This document shows, one piece after another, positions 8,354 through 17,465 of a DNA stretch of 35,806 nucleotides. Under the pieces are notes generated by a model. It was not told the DNA's origin, made no database searches, and worked only from the letters and a program-made list of their open reading frames with translations. Each line of letters begins with the position of its first letter. The stretch's first letter is position 1. This DNA comes from Sphingomonadales bacterium (GTDB taxonomy: Bacteria; Bacteroidota; Bacteroidia; NS11-12g; UBA955), in NCBI GenBank assembly GCA_016872175.1, contig VHBA01000025.1, positions 1-35,806 of the forward strand, written 5' to 3'. Both the position numbers and the translations under genes were made by a program.

Positions 8354-9646
8354 ATGCAGGAGCACTTTTTGCATTTTCTTTGGCAATACGGGCTGTTTGA
8401 CACCCAAAACCTAAGCACCACCGACGGACTTGCCATGTGTCCCGATTACCGGGGTGTGCACAATGCCAACAGCGGCCCCGATTTCTCTGAAGCCCGCATT
8501 CGCATTGGAAATATGGATTGGGTGGGGCAGGTGGAAATACACATAAACGCCTCCGACTGGCTGAAACACAACCACCAAACCGACAAAGCCTACGACAATG
8601 TAATCCTGCATGTGGTACTCTACCACGATACGGATATTTTCCGCACGGATGGCTCCCTCATTCCTTGCCTGGAACTGCGCAACCGCATTCCCGCGGGCTA
8701 CCTGCAAACCTGGCAAACCCTCAGCCAGAGTTTGGCCTCCGTGCCATGCGAACCGCATCATCCGCATACTCAAAGTGCGGCCGTGCTGAGCATGAAACAC
8801 CGCGCACTTGCCGAACGTATGTGGCAAAAAGCAGGCAGGGTGCTTTCCATGGGCAATGCTACCCAGTTTCACTGGGAAGAGATGCTTTACAAACTCATGG
8901 CGCGCTACCTGGGAAGGTTGGTAAACGGCGATGCCATGGAATCCCTTACCAGCGCTGTGCCTTACAACCTCGTTCAAAAATACCGCTACAATGCCCAACA
9001 AAAGCAGGCATTGCTGTTCGGGCAAAGCGGACTGCTCACCGCCGCACACAAAGATGATTACGCCAAACAGCTTTTTGCTGAATACCGCTTTCTGCAAAAG
9101 AAACACAACCTGCAGCCGCTGCCGGCATCCGTATGGAAGTTTGGCCGATTGAGGCCCCCGAATTTTCCCACCCTGCGCATCGCGCAGTTATCGGCCATGC
9201 TGGAGCAAACCGGCCTTTTCCAGGCCATGATGGAATTGGATTCGGTTGGAGAACTCAAATGCTTGCTGCGTCAAAAGCCCCATCCCTACTGGGAAACCCA
9301 CTACCGCTTTGATTACGAATGTGCGCAACGCTCCGCCACCGCCGGCGATGATACCCTGGAAGGCCTTATCATCAATGCTATTCTGCCTTTGCGGTTTGCC
9401 TATGCCCAATACCACAACGATACGGCGCTACAGGAAAAAGCCCTGGATTTGCTGTCGGCCTTGCCGCCCGAATCGAACAAAATAACCCGCAGCTGGCAGG
9501 AGATGGGTTTTGAAAACAACAATGCCTATGACAGTCAGTCTTTATTGGGTTTGCAGCAATTGTACTGCGAAAAGCGCCGTTGCCTGGAATGCAGCATTGG
9601 TCAGCGCCTAATTAGAAATGAGGAAAAATTCCCTGCATTGAAATAG
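8354..9646 (+). CDS. DUF2851 family protein
   Basis: The 430-aa protein belongs to the DUF2851 family, which is common in Bacteroidota and has no established function. Recognisable parts are the N-terminal MQEHFLHFLWQYGLFD, then GVHNANSGPDFSEARI, WVGQVEIHINASDWLKH and YDNVILHVVLYHD, and a C-terminal CX2(R)RCLECSIG segment (YCEKRRCLECSIG) that may bind metal. No signal peptide is seen, so it is probably cytoplasmic. The frame is also open from TTG 8330, but ATG 8354 gives the conserved start. TTG 8330 lies in a degenerate -7-like TATCTTG (8326-8332), which argues against it as a start codon. The gene begins just outside the AT-rich island and has normal local composition. Confidence 0.85.
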   Translation: MQEHFLHFLWQYGLFDTQNLSTTDGLAMCPDYRGVHNANSGPDFSEARIRIGNMDWVGQVEIHINASDWLKHNHQTDKAYDNVILHVVLYHDTDIFRTDGSLIPCLELRNRIPAGYLQTWQTLSQSLASVPCEPHHPHTQSAAVLSMKHRALAERMWQKAGRVLSMGNATQFHWEEMLYKLMARYLGRLVNGDAMESLTSAVPYNLVQKYRYNAQQKQALLFGQSGLLTAAHKDDYAKQLFAEYRFLQKKHNLQPLPASVWKFGRLRPPNFPTLRIAQLSAMLEQTGLFQAMMELDSVGELKCLLRQKPHPYWETHYRFDYECAQRSATAGDDTLEGLIINAILPLRFAYAQYHNDTALQEKALDLLSALPPESNKITRSWQEMGFENNNAYDSQSLLGLQQLYCEKRRCLECSIGQRLIRNEEKFPALK

Positions 9647-9656
9647 AATCCTGCGG

Positions 9657-9664
9657 TAATTTTG
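9657..9664 (+). promoter_or_regulatory. -7 promoter element of lhgO
   Basis: TAATTTTG fits TAnnTTTG and ends 11 nt before the ATG at 9676. A TTG at 9638-9640 is a possible -33 element, but its 16-nt spacer is short. It marks the likely start of the lhgO-sprT transcript. Confidence 0.45.
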
Positions 9665-9675
9665 CACCCAATATT

Positions 9676-10872
9676 ATGCAAGCAGATATTGTGGTGGTAG
9701 GCGGAGGCATTGTGGGCCTCTCAACTGCCTTGAAAATCAAGGAAAAACAACCTGCACTGAACGTGGTGGTGCTGGAAAAGGAATCCGATATTTCTTCGCA
9801 CCAAACGGGCAACAACAGCGGGGTGATTCACTCCGGTATTTACTACAAACCCAGCAGCCTGAAAGCGGAAAACTGCATCCGCGGCTACCACATGCTGCTG
9901 GAGTTTTGCAAAGAGCAGGATATTCCCGTTGAACTTTGCGGAAAGGTAATTGTTGCCACCAAAGAAGACGAACTAGGACAGCTTGAAAAGCTTTACCAGC
10001 GTGGCGTAGATAACGGCCTTGCAGGACTGAAATACCTGACCGAAGCCGAGATAAAAGAGCGCGAGCCTCACTGCTGCGGTATCAAAGGCATTTTTGTGCC
10101 GCAGACGGGCATTGTGAATTACAAACTTGTTTCCGAAAAAATAGCCGCGAAGTTTATCAGCCTTGGCGGACAGGTACTTACTTCCCACAAAGTGACCGGC
10201 TTGGAAGCCCAGGCGGGACGCGTGGAAGTGAGCACTCCCAAACAAACGTTTGTTTGCAAACTTATGGTGAACTGTGCAGGCTTGTATTGCGATAAAATCG
10301 CTGAAATGGCCGGGCAAAACCTCGATGTGCGCATCATTCCTTTCCGCGGCGAATACTACAGCATCAAGCCCGAAAAGGCGCACCTGGTAAAGAACCTGAT
10401 CTATCCCGTTCCCGATCCCAATTTCCCCTTTCTGGGCGTGCATTTCACCCGCAGAATTACGGGTGAGATAGAAGCAGGTCCCAATGCTGTGTTTGCTTTC
10501 CGCCGTGAAGGATATAAACGCACTTCGTTCAACTGGTCTGAATTCTGGCAAAGCCTGCTGTGGCGAGGATTTAGGAAAGTTGCGCTGAAATACTGGAAAA
10601 CCGGACTTGGCGAGTATTACCGCAGTTTCTCCAAAGCGGCCTTTACTAAAGCCTTGCAGGGACTGGTGCCCGAAATAAAGGAAGAAGACCTGGAACCCGC
10701 AGGTGCCGGCGTGCGCGCACAGGCCTGCGACAAAGACGGCGGACTGATTGACGATTTCTACATCCGCGAAGCACCCGGTTGTGTGCATGTGCTCAACGCG
10801 CCATCGCCTGCCGCTACAAGCAGCCTAAGCATCGGCGATACCATCAGTGAACTGGCCCTCAAAAATTTCTAA
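9676..10872 (+). CDS. lhgO: L-2-hydroxyglutarate oxidase (FAD-dependent)
   Basis: The 398-aa enzyme is a DAO-family flavoprotein that oxidises L-2-hydroxyglutarate to 2-oxoglutarate, a metabolite-repair reaction. The dinucleotide-binding GGGIVG is at residues 9-14, with the acidic strand end VVLEKE near 31-36. The family signature HQTGNNSGVIHSGIYY (42-57) is present, as are FRGEYY and FPFLGVHFT. Near the C-terminus AGAGVRAQ and the LNAPSPAATSS segment complete the FAD/substrate site. Length agrees with the family (about 400 aa). In E. coli LhgO passes electrons to quinone; here the acceptor is inferred. The stop overlaps the next start (TAATG), so the SprT-like gene is translationally coupled. 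Confidence 0.93.
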   Translation: MQADIVVVGGGIVGLSTALKIKEKQPALNVVVLEKESDISSHQTGNNSGVIHSGIYYKPSSLKAENCIRGYHMLLEFCKEQDIPVELCGKVIVATKEDELGQLEKLYQRGVDNGLAGLKYLTEAEIKEREPHCCGIKGIFVPQTGIVNYKLVSEKIAAKFISLGGQVLTSHKVTGLEAQAGRVEVSTPKQTFVCKLMVNCAGLYCDKIAEMAGQNLDVRIIPFRGEYYSIKPEKAHLVKNLIYPVPDPNFPFLGVHFTRRITGEIEAGPNAVFAFRREGYKRTSFNWSEFWQSLLWRGFRKVALKYWKTGLGEYYRSFSKAAFTKALQGLVPEIKEEDLEPAGAGVRAQACDKDGGLIDDFYIREAPGCVHVLNAPSPAATSSLSIGDTISELALKNF

Positions 10873-11489
10873 TGTCTGAAAAGCAACAACTGCTGGCTGT
10901 TCTGAAGAAGTACCTACCTGTTGGTACGGAAGAATACGCCACCGAATTGTTGCTGCGCCATCGCATTCATTTGCATATCAAGCGGCCCAGGCAAACCAAA
11001 TACGGGGATTACCGTCCGCCTGCCGCCGGAGAGAACCATCGCATCAGCGTAAACAAAGATTTAAATCCTTATGCGTTTCTCATCACTTTTTTGCACGAAG
11101 TGGCCCACCTGCTGAATTTTGAAAAACACCGCGGCCGCGTACAGCCACACGGGCAGGAATGGAAATGGTTTTTCTGCGAGGTGAGCACTCCCGTTTTTCA
11201 GGATAGCGTGTTGCCGCAGGATGTGCACCTTTCCCTGAACACGTATTTATCTAACCCCAAAGCCAGCAGCTGCAGCAGTCCGCAACTGGTGCGTACCCTG
11301 CGCAAATACGACGCCGATACTACCTGGGTTTTGGTGGAGGAAGTGCCCGCCAACACGGCCTTTGAAACCAAAGACGGACGCACTTTTGTGAAAGGCGAGC
11401 GCATGCGTACCCGCTATCGCTGTGTGGAAGCGTCTACCGGCAAGGTTTTTCTGGTGCCCGGACTTATGCAGTGCCGGTTGAAAATATAA
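10872..11489 (+). CDS. SprT-like zinc metallopeptidase-fold protein
   Basis: The 205-aa cytoplasmic protein has the zincin motif HEVAH (75-79) with a third candidate ligand His93 in the following HGQEW, the SprT/Spartan arrangement. Upstream, TKYGDYRPP and HRISVNKDLN fit the SprT-like N-terminal region. The C-terminal part (about 120-205) has few cysteines (C172, C202 region) and no clear zinc ribbon, so it is not a full Spartan homologue. Eukaryotic Spartan cleaves DNA-protein crosslinks; the bacterial substrate is unknown. It starts on the stop of lhgO (TAATG) and ends 38 nt before the GT2 gene. Confidence 0.85.
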   Translation: MSEKQQLLAVLKKYLPVGTEEYATELLLRHRIHLHIKRPRQTKYGDYRPPAAGENHRISVNKDLNPYAFLITFLHEVAHLLNFEKHRGRVQPHGQEWKWFFCEVSTPVFQDSVLPQDVHLSLNTYLSNPKASSCSSPQLVRTLRKYDADTTWVLVEEVPANTAFETKDGRTFVKGERMRTRYRCVEASTGKVFLVPGLMQCRLKI

Positions 11490-11512
11490 TCACGCCTTTG
11501 GGTTTGTTTAAT

Positions 11513-11520
11513 TAGTTTTG
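11513..11520 (+). promoter_or_regulatory. -7 promoter element of the GT2 gene
   Basis: TAGTTTTG matches TAnnTTTG and ends 7 nt before the ATG at 11528, implying a very short or absent leader. No well-spaced -33 TTTG is seen. Confidence 0.45.
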
Positions 11521-11527
11521 CTGTGCA

Positions 11528-12244
11528 ATGTCAACACTTTCCATTGTTATTCCGGCCTACAGCGAAGGCAGAACCATACACCTGATTCTAGATAAGGTGA
11601 AGGCGGTTTCGCTGCGCGACCAGATTGCCAAAGAGGTGATTATTGTGAATGACTGTTCCAAAGACAACACCGAGGAAGCCATTCAGGCCTATATGGCCGC
11701 CAATCCTGAACTGAATATTCAGTACTACAAGCATGAGGTGAACCAGGGCAAAGGCGCAGCCTTGCATACCGGTATTAAAAAAGCGACCGGCGATTTTGTG
11801 ATCATTCAGGATGCCGATCTGGAATATGATCCCAATGAATACAACATTCTGCTGCAGCCAATATTGGACGGTTTTGCGGATGTTGTTTACGGAAGCCGTT
11901 TTATGGGCGGAAATCCCCACCGCATCCTGTTTTTTTGGCATTCACTGGGTAATAAAATGCTCACTTTTCTGTCAAATATGTTCACCAACCTGAACCTGAC
12001 CGACATGGAAACCTGCTACAAGCTTTTTCGCAGGGAAATCATTCAGGGTATCCAGCTGAAAGAAAAGCGCTTTGGCTTTGAACCGGAGGTTACCGCCAAA
12101 ATATCCCGCGTTCCCAAAATCCGGATTTATGAGGTGGGCATCAGCTATTACGGCCGCACATACGAGGAAGGCAAAAAGATCGGCTGGAAAGACGGGTTCA
12201 GGGCTATCTGGTGCATTTTGAAATACAATTTCTTCAGTAAATAA
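11528..12244 (+). CDS. Glycosyltransferase family 2 (DPM1-like)
   Basis: The 238-aa GT-A enzyme begins with [14 protein letters not shown] and has [12 protein letters not shown] (37-48), [12 protein letters not shown] and the metal/nucleotide-binding DAD (95-97) in [20 protein letters not shown] and [12 protein letters not shown] are typical of the dolichol-phosphate mannose synthase-like subgroup. It has no C-terminal membrane helices, so it is a soluble or membrane-associated transferase. It probably moves a sugar from a nucleotide donor to a polyprenyl phosphate or glycan. The next gene, 37 nt downstream, encodes a UDP-galactopyranose-mutase-like flavoprotein, suggesting a shared surface-glycan role. 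Confidence 0.9.
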   Translation: MSTLSIVIPAYSEGRTIHLILDKVKAVSLRDQIAKEVIIVNDCSKDNTEEAIQAYMAANPELNIQYYKHEVNQGKGAALHTGIKKATGDFVIIQDADLEYDPNEYNILLQPILDGFADVVYGSRFMGGNPHRILFFWHSLGNKMLTFLSNMFTNLNLTDMETCYKLFRREIIQGIQLKEKRFGFEPEVTAKISRVPKIRIYEVGISYYGRTYEEGKKIGWKDGFRAIWCILKYNFFSK

Positions 12245-12281
12245 ATTAAAAATCCCTATCGCTGTTGGTTTTTAGGTGGAT

Positions 12282-13838
12282 ATGAGCAACAAAAAACACG
12301 CAGTGATTATTGGAGCAGGACCTGCAGGGCTCACCGCCGCGTTTGAGTTGCTTTCGCGAAGCGAAGAATATGATGTAACGGTGCTGGAATCCTCCACATA
12401 CATGGGCGGAATTTCGCGCACGGTGAATTACAAGGGAAATCGCATGGATATTGGCGGACACCGCTTTTTTAGCAAAAGCGACCGCGTGATGCAGTGGTGG
12501 CTCAGCATGATACCCATAGAAAACGGCGCATCGCATGCCCACATTCATTACCACGGCAAAGAAGCCGAGGTTTCAGGCGCCGAAGCCGATCCAGACAAAA
12601 CCCATCTGGTGATGCTGCTGAGAAACCGCCTGAGCCGCATTTATTTTCTGGGTAAATTCTTTAGTTATCCCGTTTCGCTAAACCTTCAAACCCTGAGAAA
12701 TCTGGGTGTTGTGCAGGTTTTTAAGATTGTTTTCAGCTACGCTAAAATACGTCTGTTTCCGCGCAAGCCGGAAGTGACGCTGGAAGACTTTATCATCAAC
12801 CGTTTTGGCAAGGAATTGTACCTCACATTTTTTAAGGATTACACCGAAAAAGTATGGGGTTTCAAGTGCAATGAAATCGCCAAGGACTGGGGCGCACAGC
12901 GGGTTAAGGGTCTATCCGTGAGCAAAGCCATGGCGCATGCGGTAAAGCAAATTCTGCGGCGTAAAAAGCCGGTTGATATTGGACAGAAAGGCACAGAAAC
13001 CTCGCTGATTGAAAAATTCCTGTATCCCAAGCTGGGGCCGGGACAAATGTGGGAAAGGGTTGCCGAAAAAGTGCAGGAAATGGGCGGTCGTATTTTGGTG
13101 GAGCATAACGTTGTAAGGCTGGATGGATCGCCACAGGGATTGAACACTGTTTGGGTAAAAAATGAAAAAGGTGAGACCGTAGAATTCAAAGCAGACCTGG
13201 TTTTCAGCACCATGCCGGTGAAAGATTTGTTTGTGGCATTTTCGTTTGAAACCGATGAGCAGGTGAGAAATATAGCTACAGCGTTGCCTTACCGCGATTT
13301 TATCACGGTGGGATTGCTCTGTAAAAAGCTGAAACCGGGAACGCTACAGGATAATTGGATTTATATACAGGAGCGCGACGTAAAAATTGGACGCTTACAG
13401 ATATTCAACAACTGGAGCCCTTATCTGGTGGCCGATGCCAATACTACCTGGCTGGGACTGGAATATTTCTGCAATGAAGGCGATGCCCTGTGGAGCCTAT
13501 CCGATGAGGATTTCAAGGCCATGGCGGTTAAGGAAATGGAGAAGATTGGTTTGCTGTCTGCAGAAGATGTGCTCGATAGTACCCTCATTCGGATGCCAAA
13601 AACCTATCCCGCGTATACCGGATCCTACAGCGAGTTTCAGCGGGTGATTGACTATGTAAATAACATGGAAAATCTCTACCTAATTGGCCGAAACGGCATG
13701 CACAAATACAACAATAGCGACCACAGCATGCTCACGGCCATGACGGCGGTAGACAATATCCTTTCAGGTATTGGCAGTAAAGACAACCTCTGGCAAATCA
13801 ATACCGAGGAGGAGTACCACGAGGCGAAGAGCGAATGA
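12282..13838 (+). CDS. FAD-dependent oxidoreductase, UDP-galactopyranose-mutase-like
   Basis: The 518-aa protein has an N-terminal Rossmann FAD site ([19 protein letters not shown] at 11-16), an acidic ribose-binding residue in VLESS, and [16 protein letters not shown] as in UDP-galactopyranose mutase and related amine oxidase-fold enzymes. The C-terminal [20 protein letters not shown] closes the FAD site. It is longer than classical UGM (about 370-400 aa) and belongs to the group often annotated only as NAD(P)/FAD-dependent oxidoreductase in polysaccharide loci, so mutase activity is not certain. ATG 12282 is preferred to GTG 12276, which would add two residues ahead of the canonical start. 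The 3' end overlaps the opposing Ycf48-like gene by 41 bp. Confidence 0.85.
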   Translation: MSNKKHAVIIGAGPAGLTAAFELLSRSEEYDVTVLESSTYMGGISRTVNYKGNRMDIGGHRFFSKSDRVMQWWLSMIPIENGASHAHIHYHGKEAEVSGAEADPDKTHLVMLLRNRLSRIYFLGKFFSYPVSLNLQTLRNLGVVQVFKIVFSYAKIRLFPRKPEVTLEDFIINRFGKELYLTFFKDYTEKVWGFKCNEIAKDWGAQRVKGLSVSKAMAHAVKQILRRKKPVDIGQKGTETSLIEKFLYPKLGPGQMWERVAEKVQEMGGRILVEHNVVRLDGSPQGLNTVWVKNEKGETVEFKADLVFSTMPVKDLFVAFSFETDEQVRNIATALPYRDFITVGLLCKKLKPGTLQDNWIYIQERDVKIGRLQIFNNWSPYLVADANTTWLGLEYFCNEGDALWSLSDEDFKAMAVKEMEKIGLLSAEDVLDSTLIRMPKTYPAYTGSYSEFQRVIDYVNNMENLYLIGRNGMHKYNNSDHSMLTAMTAVDNILSGIGSKDNLWQINTEEEYHEAKSE

Positions 13839-14871
13839 TTTCGGCTTCCCGCTGCACTTTCAGCAAGTCTTTTAACCGAATGCGCGCAGATGCTTTTCCG
13901 CTAATCCAGAGATAATTGCCGCGGATGCTGCAAACATTAAAACCTTGCACATAAAACAGGGGTTTCCAGTTTTTGCCGCCATCGGTACTGTAATCGCTGC
14001 CGTTGGGGCCCGTGCAAACCCATATTTTACCGCGTTTGTGTGCGCAAATGCCGCTGCGGTAGCCATTGGGCATGGTTTGGCAGGGTGTCCAGGTGTGGCC
14101 GCCATCGGTGGTGTAACAGGCTGTGCTGTCTTTTTCGTTGGGTTTGTAGAATGAACCACCCACGGCCACGCCGGTATAGTTGCGGTGCAGGTAAAATCCA
14201 TAGGCGCCTCCTGCTTTTTGCTGTTTGAAAGGCAAACGGCTGCGATAACGAATAAAATTGCCGGAAACACTGATGAACATACTTTTCTCATCCAGGATGG
14301 GAATGGCGCAGTAGTTGTGATTTCCCGTCCACTGCACGTTGCTTCCCGATGCTGCAAAATAGGAAGAGGCGCTGTCGGGCTGAAACCCTTGTTTATAATA
14401 GCTTTCGCGGTCTTTTGCAAATAGGAGGAAGGCCTTAAGTGAGTCGTTTTTGAGCACGTTTTTTGCGTGGATTTGGTACATTTTTTGATGCAAAATGCCG
14501 TCGCCAACCAGAATGAGTTTACCCTTGTAAACATCCATGGCGTCCAGAAAACTGCCGGGCCGGTAATCGTGGTATATTTCTTTCCAGTTTTCTCCGCCAT
14601 CACGGGTAATGAGCACCACGCCGCTGTCGCCGCTACTCATGGCCATGGCTTGGTTTCGGCTGAAAGCGTGTATGTCGCGGAAATCTTTTCTGTCATAGCC
14701 TTTGGGATTGAGGTTTTCCCAGGTCTTTCCCCCGTTGACCGTTCTTATAATTGTGCCTTTGCTGCCTGAAACCCAGGCGGTTTTGCGATTTACAACCGAT
14801 AAGCCCCGATAGCTTTGTGCATGGCCCAAAACAGCAAATAAAAAAAAGCTGATAAATCCGAAAAAACGCAT
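13798..14871 (-). CDS. Exported Ycf48/BNR-like beta-propeller protein
   Basis: The 357-aa protein has a signal peptide ([19 protein letters not shown]) and repeated Asp-box or BNR-type motifs: [34 protein letters not shown] and [11 protein letters not shown]. These repeats build a beta-propeller as in Ycf48/HCF136 and sialidase-like domains, but no catalytic residues are evident. It is probably a periplasmic or cell-surface protein of unknown binding role. ATG 14871 is chosen; TTG 14880 is also open but lies next to a degenerate -7 element (TATTTTCG at 14888-14881). Its last 41 bp overlap the end of the opposing flavoprotein gene. Confidence 0.82.
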   Translation of the reverse strand: MRFFGFISFFLFAVLGHAQSYRGLSVVNRKTAWVSGSKGTIIRTVNGGKTWENLNPKGYDRKDFRDIHAFSRNQAMAMSSGDSGVVLITRDGGENWKEIYHDYRPGSFLDAMDVYKGKLILVGDGILHQKMYQIHAKNVLKNDSLKAFLLFAKDRESYYKQGFQPDSASSYFAASGSNVQWTGNHNYCAIPILDEKSMFISVSGNFIRYRSRLPFKQQKAGGAYGFYLHRNYTGVAVGGSFYKPNEKDSTACYTTDGGHTWTPCQTMPNGYRSGICAHKRGKIWVCTGPNGSDYSTDGGKNWKPLFYVQGFNVCSIRGNYLWISGKASARIRLKDLLKVQREAEIIRSSPRGTPPRY

Positions 14872-14960
14872 TTTGTGCAACGAAAATACGGGCTTACCGA
14901 CAATGTGTAAAAACCGGTTGTGTTTTTTAGTTGTTTATCGTGAAATTGCAGTCGTAAATT

Positions 14961-15746
14961 ATGAAACCGATAAAAACCATTCAGGACTATCTGAACGCTG
15001 GTGAAACCCCCGAAATTTTGTTTTGGGTGGGTTGTGCCGGAAGCTTTGATGAGCGCGCGCAGCGGGTTTCAAAGGCCTTCGCATCTATTTTACAAAAAGC
15101 GGGTATCAAATTCGCCATCCTGGGCACCGAAGAAGGTTGCACCGGCGATCCTGCCAAACGCGCAGGCAATGAGTTTCTGTTTCAGATGCAGGCCATGCAA
15201 AACATAGAACTGTTGAATGGTTACGGTATTCAAAAAATCGTAACGGCTTGCCCGCATTGCTTCAATACCCTGAAAAATGAATATCCTGCTCTGGGCGGTA
15301 AGTACGAGGTCATTCACCATACCCAGTTTATCAACCAGTTGCTGGAGGACGGCCGTCTGGCCATAGAAGGCGGGCCTTTCAAAGGCAAGAAAATTACGTA
15401 TCACGACAGCTGCTACCTGGGCCGCGCTAATGGCGTGTATGAAGCGCCCCGCATGGTGATTGAACGCCTGGATGCTGATCTGGTGGAGCTGAAACGCTGT
15501 CGCACCAACGGATTGTGTTGCGGTGCCGGCGGTGCACAAATGTTCAAGGAAGCCGAAGCGGGCAAAAAGGAAGTGAATGTGGAACGCACCGATGATGTAT
15601 TGGAATCAGGCGCTGCGTTGCTGGCGGTGAATTGTCCGTTCTGCATGACCATGCTGCGCGACGGGACCAAGCACTTTGAAAAAGAAAACGAGATTCAGGT
15701 GCTGGATATTGCCGAGCTGGTAGACCAAAGCACCGTCAATTCATGA
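14961..15746 (+). CDS. CCG-domain (Fe-S)-binding protein, HdrD/LutA-like
   Basis: The 261-aa cytoplasmic protein has two cysteine-rich units related to heterodisulfide reductase subunits B/D, GlpC and LutA. Unit one has Cys25, a degenerate CTG (Cys60) and CPHC (97-100); unit two has Cys151, an intact CCG (186-188) and CPFC (225-228). The intact unit can hold a non-cubane 4Fe-4S cluster or similar site. Such proteins usually work with a ferredoxin-like 4Fe-4S partner in electron transfer, but no partner is encoded here. Its stop overlaps the next start (ATGA), giving a coupled three-gene unit with a small conserved protein and an MFS exporter. The electron donor and acceptor are unknown. Confidence 0.87.
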   Translation: MKPIKTIQDYLNAGETPEILFWVGCAGSFDERAQRVSKAFASILQKAGIKFAILGTEEGCTGDPAKRAGNEFLFQMQAMQNIELLNGYGIQKIVTACPHCFNTLKNEYPALGGKYEVIHHTQFINQLLEDGRLAIEGGPFKGKKITYHDSCYLGRANGVYEAPRMVIERLDADLVELKRCRTNGLCCGAGGAQMFKEAEAGKKEVNVERTDDVLESGAALLAVNCPFCMTMLRDGTKHFEKENEIQVLDIAELVDQSTVNS

Positions 15747-16234
15747 GTGTAGCCCATTTGTCTCCCGGTTCACGCGTTTGGTTTTTCATTGCCGACAGGC
15801 CCCTGAATGCTAACGAAGCCTCGCAGTTAAACCAGACAATGACCGAATTTATCAGCGGCTGGAAATCGCATGACAGTGCGCTTTCGGCGGGTTTTGAGTT
15901 GCGCTGGAATGCCCTGCTCACCGTGGCGGTGGATGAATCGGTGGAAACTCCCTCAGGATGCAGTATAGACAAGGTTTTTAGGCTGCTGACGGATTTTACG
16001 GCAGCAACAGGCATCGATTTCCTGAATCGCCTGCTTTTGCTGGTTCCTGAAGGTGAATCCGCGAATGTTTACACCCGACAAGCAGCGACTGCCGCCATTG
16101 AATCCGGGGAACTGAATGAAAATACACTTGTAGCAGATGTGATGCACACCCATCTGGAAACCTATAATGCACAACCTTTGCAGTCATTTCGCAACCACTG
16201 GATGGGCAAACAGCTACTCAAACAAAACGCATGA
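15743..16234 (+). CDS. Conserved Bacteroidota protein (often mislabelled ABC transporter ATPase)
   Basis: The 163-aa protein resembles a small family widespread in Bacteroidota whose database label, 'ABC transporter ATPase', is not supported by any Walker motif. Visible features are RVWFFIADRPL near the N-terminus, FISGWKSHDSAL, DESVETPSGCSID around the middle, and an FRNHWMGKQLL tail. No signal peptide or membrane segment is seen. It overlaps its upstream neighbour by ATGA and its downstream neighbour the same way, so all three genes are translationally coupled. Function unknown. Confidence 0.8.
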   Translation: MSVAHLSPGSRVWFFIADRPLNANEASQLNQTMTEFISGWKSHDSALSAGFELRWNALLTVAVDESVETPSGCSIDKVFRLLTDFTAATGIDFLNRLLLLVPEGESANVYTRQAATAAIESGELNENTLVADVMHTHLETYNAQPLQSFRNHWMGKQLLKQNA

Positions 16235-17451
16235 AAGATAAACGTATCTTAACCCTTTTTCTCACCATTTTCATTGACCTGCTGGGCTTTGGAATTATCA
16301 TTCCCATTTTGCCGGTGGTTACCAAAAAAATGGCGATTCAATCAGGGTTGCACCTGGATGCGGATGTAGCCGTTGGGCTTACCATGGGTGTGTTTTCACT
16401 CATGCAGTTTTTGTTTTCGCCCATCTGGGGCTCGCTTAGCGATAAAATCGGTCGCAGGCCCATTATTTTGGGTAGTATACTGGCAACAGCCGTGGGATAT
16501 GTGATGCTGGGTGTCAGCAATGCCTTTATCATCCTGTTTCTGGCACGGCTGGTAGCCGGAATTGGGAGCGCCAATATCAGTGCGGCACAGGCCTATATTG
16601 CGGATATAACACCGCCACAGGAACGGGCCAAAAGAATGGGCCTGATTGGTGCGGCATTCGGACTGGGCTTTGTGTTCGGGCCACCGATTGGCGGCGCCCT
16701 GTTTGCCGCAGGCGGACTGATGTGGGTGGGTTTTGCCACTGCATCGCTGTGCGTGCTGAATTTCGTGATGGCCTGGTTTACCCTGCCCGAAAGCTTGACA
16801 CAGAAAAATACCGAGCGCCGTTCGTTCATTTCATCTTTCACGGGATTAAGACACGTATGGAAGGAAGAAATTCTGGGTGAACTTTTCATTATCAATGTTA
16901 TATACATTGCGGCTTTCAGCATGATGCAGGTTAATGCTTCCGTGCTCTGGAGCGAGCATTATCATCTCACCGAAAAGCAGGTAGGATATATGTTTGGATT
17001 CATTGGCGTTTGCAGCGCTGTGGTTCAGGGCGGCCTGATTGGTACCATCCAAAAAGTGGTGGGATTGCAGCGTATGTTGCTGTTCGGCTGTCCCATTGTG
17101 GCTGTGGGACTTTCCGTCATTCCATTGCCTTCTCAGGATTGGTTTGTTCCGGTGCAGATTTGTGCCGTGATGTGCCTGGCAATTGGCAACGGCATGCTCA
17201 TGCCCGCGATTAATTCGCTGGTTTCGGCCAATACCCCTGCACATGATCAGGGCAAAACACTGGGCCTGCTGCAAAGCACAGGCTCGCTGGCGCGCTCGGT
17301 GGGTCCGGTGGTGAGCGGATTTTTATACAGTATTGGTTTTATGTTGCCCTATATCAGTGCGGGTGTGCTGATGATGCTAAATTTGTTGCTGGCTATGATG
17401 CTGGTTTCAAAATTGCGTTCCCAAACAAAAGCCGCTGTTTCTGAAAGTTAA
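16231..17451 (+). CDS. MFS transporter, TCR/Tet-type exporter
   Basis: The 406-aa inner-membrane protein has about 12 hydrophobic helices. It opens with LTLFLTIFIDLLGFGIIIPILP, cut here to the TetA/MdtG-like first helix, and carries the MFS motif A GSLSDKIGRRPI after helix 2. AGIGSANISAAQAYIADITP and the helix-5 stretch GAAFGLGFVFGPPIGG (motif C) identify the proton-antiport exporter group. It would export a small molecule or drug in exchange for protons. It starts inside the stop of the preceding gene (ATGA). Substrate is not predictable. GT4 follows after 14 nt. Confidence 0.9.
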   Translation: MKDKRILTLFLTIFIDLLGFGIIIPILPVVTKKMAIQSGLHLDADVAVGLTMGVFSLMQFLFSPIWGSLSDKIGRRPIILGSILATAVGYVMLGVSNAFIILFLARLVAGIGSANISAAQAYIADITPPQERAKRMGLIGAAFGLGFVFGPPIGGALFAAGGLMWVGFATASLCVLNFVMAWFTLPESLTQKNTERRSFISSFTGLRHVWKEEILGELFIINVIYIAAFSMMQVNASVLWSEHYHLTEKQVGYMFGFIGVCSAVVQGGLIGTIQKVVGLQRMLLFGCPIVAVGLSVIPLPSQDWFVPVQICAVMCLAIGNGMLMPAINSLVSANTPAHDQGKTLGLLQSTGSLARSVGPVVSGFLYSIGFMLPYISAGVLMMLNLLLAMMLVSKLRSQTKAAVSES

Positions 17452-17465
17452 GCAAACTTCTAAAT

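Noticed and set aside
8411-9106. Open frame of 231 codons antisense to the DUF2851 gene
   Set aside because: It is a shadow of a GC-richer gene; the sense strand shows the conserved family.
9973-10788. Open frame of 271 codons antisense to lhgO
   Set aside because: lhgO is clearly the coding strand with all family motifs; the antisense product shows no recognisable features.
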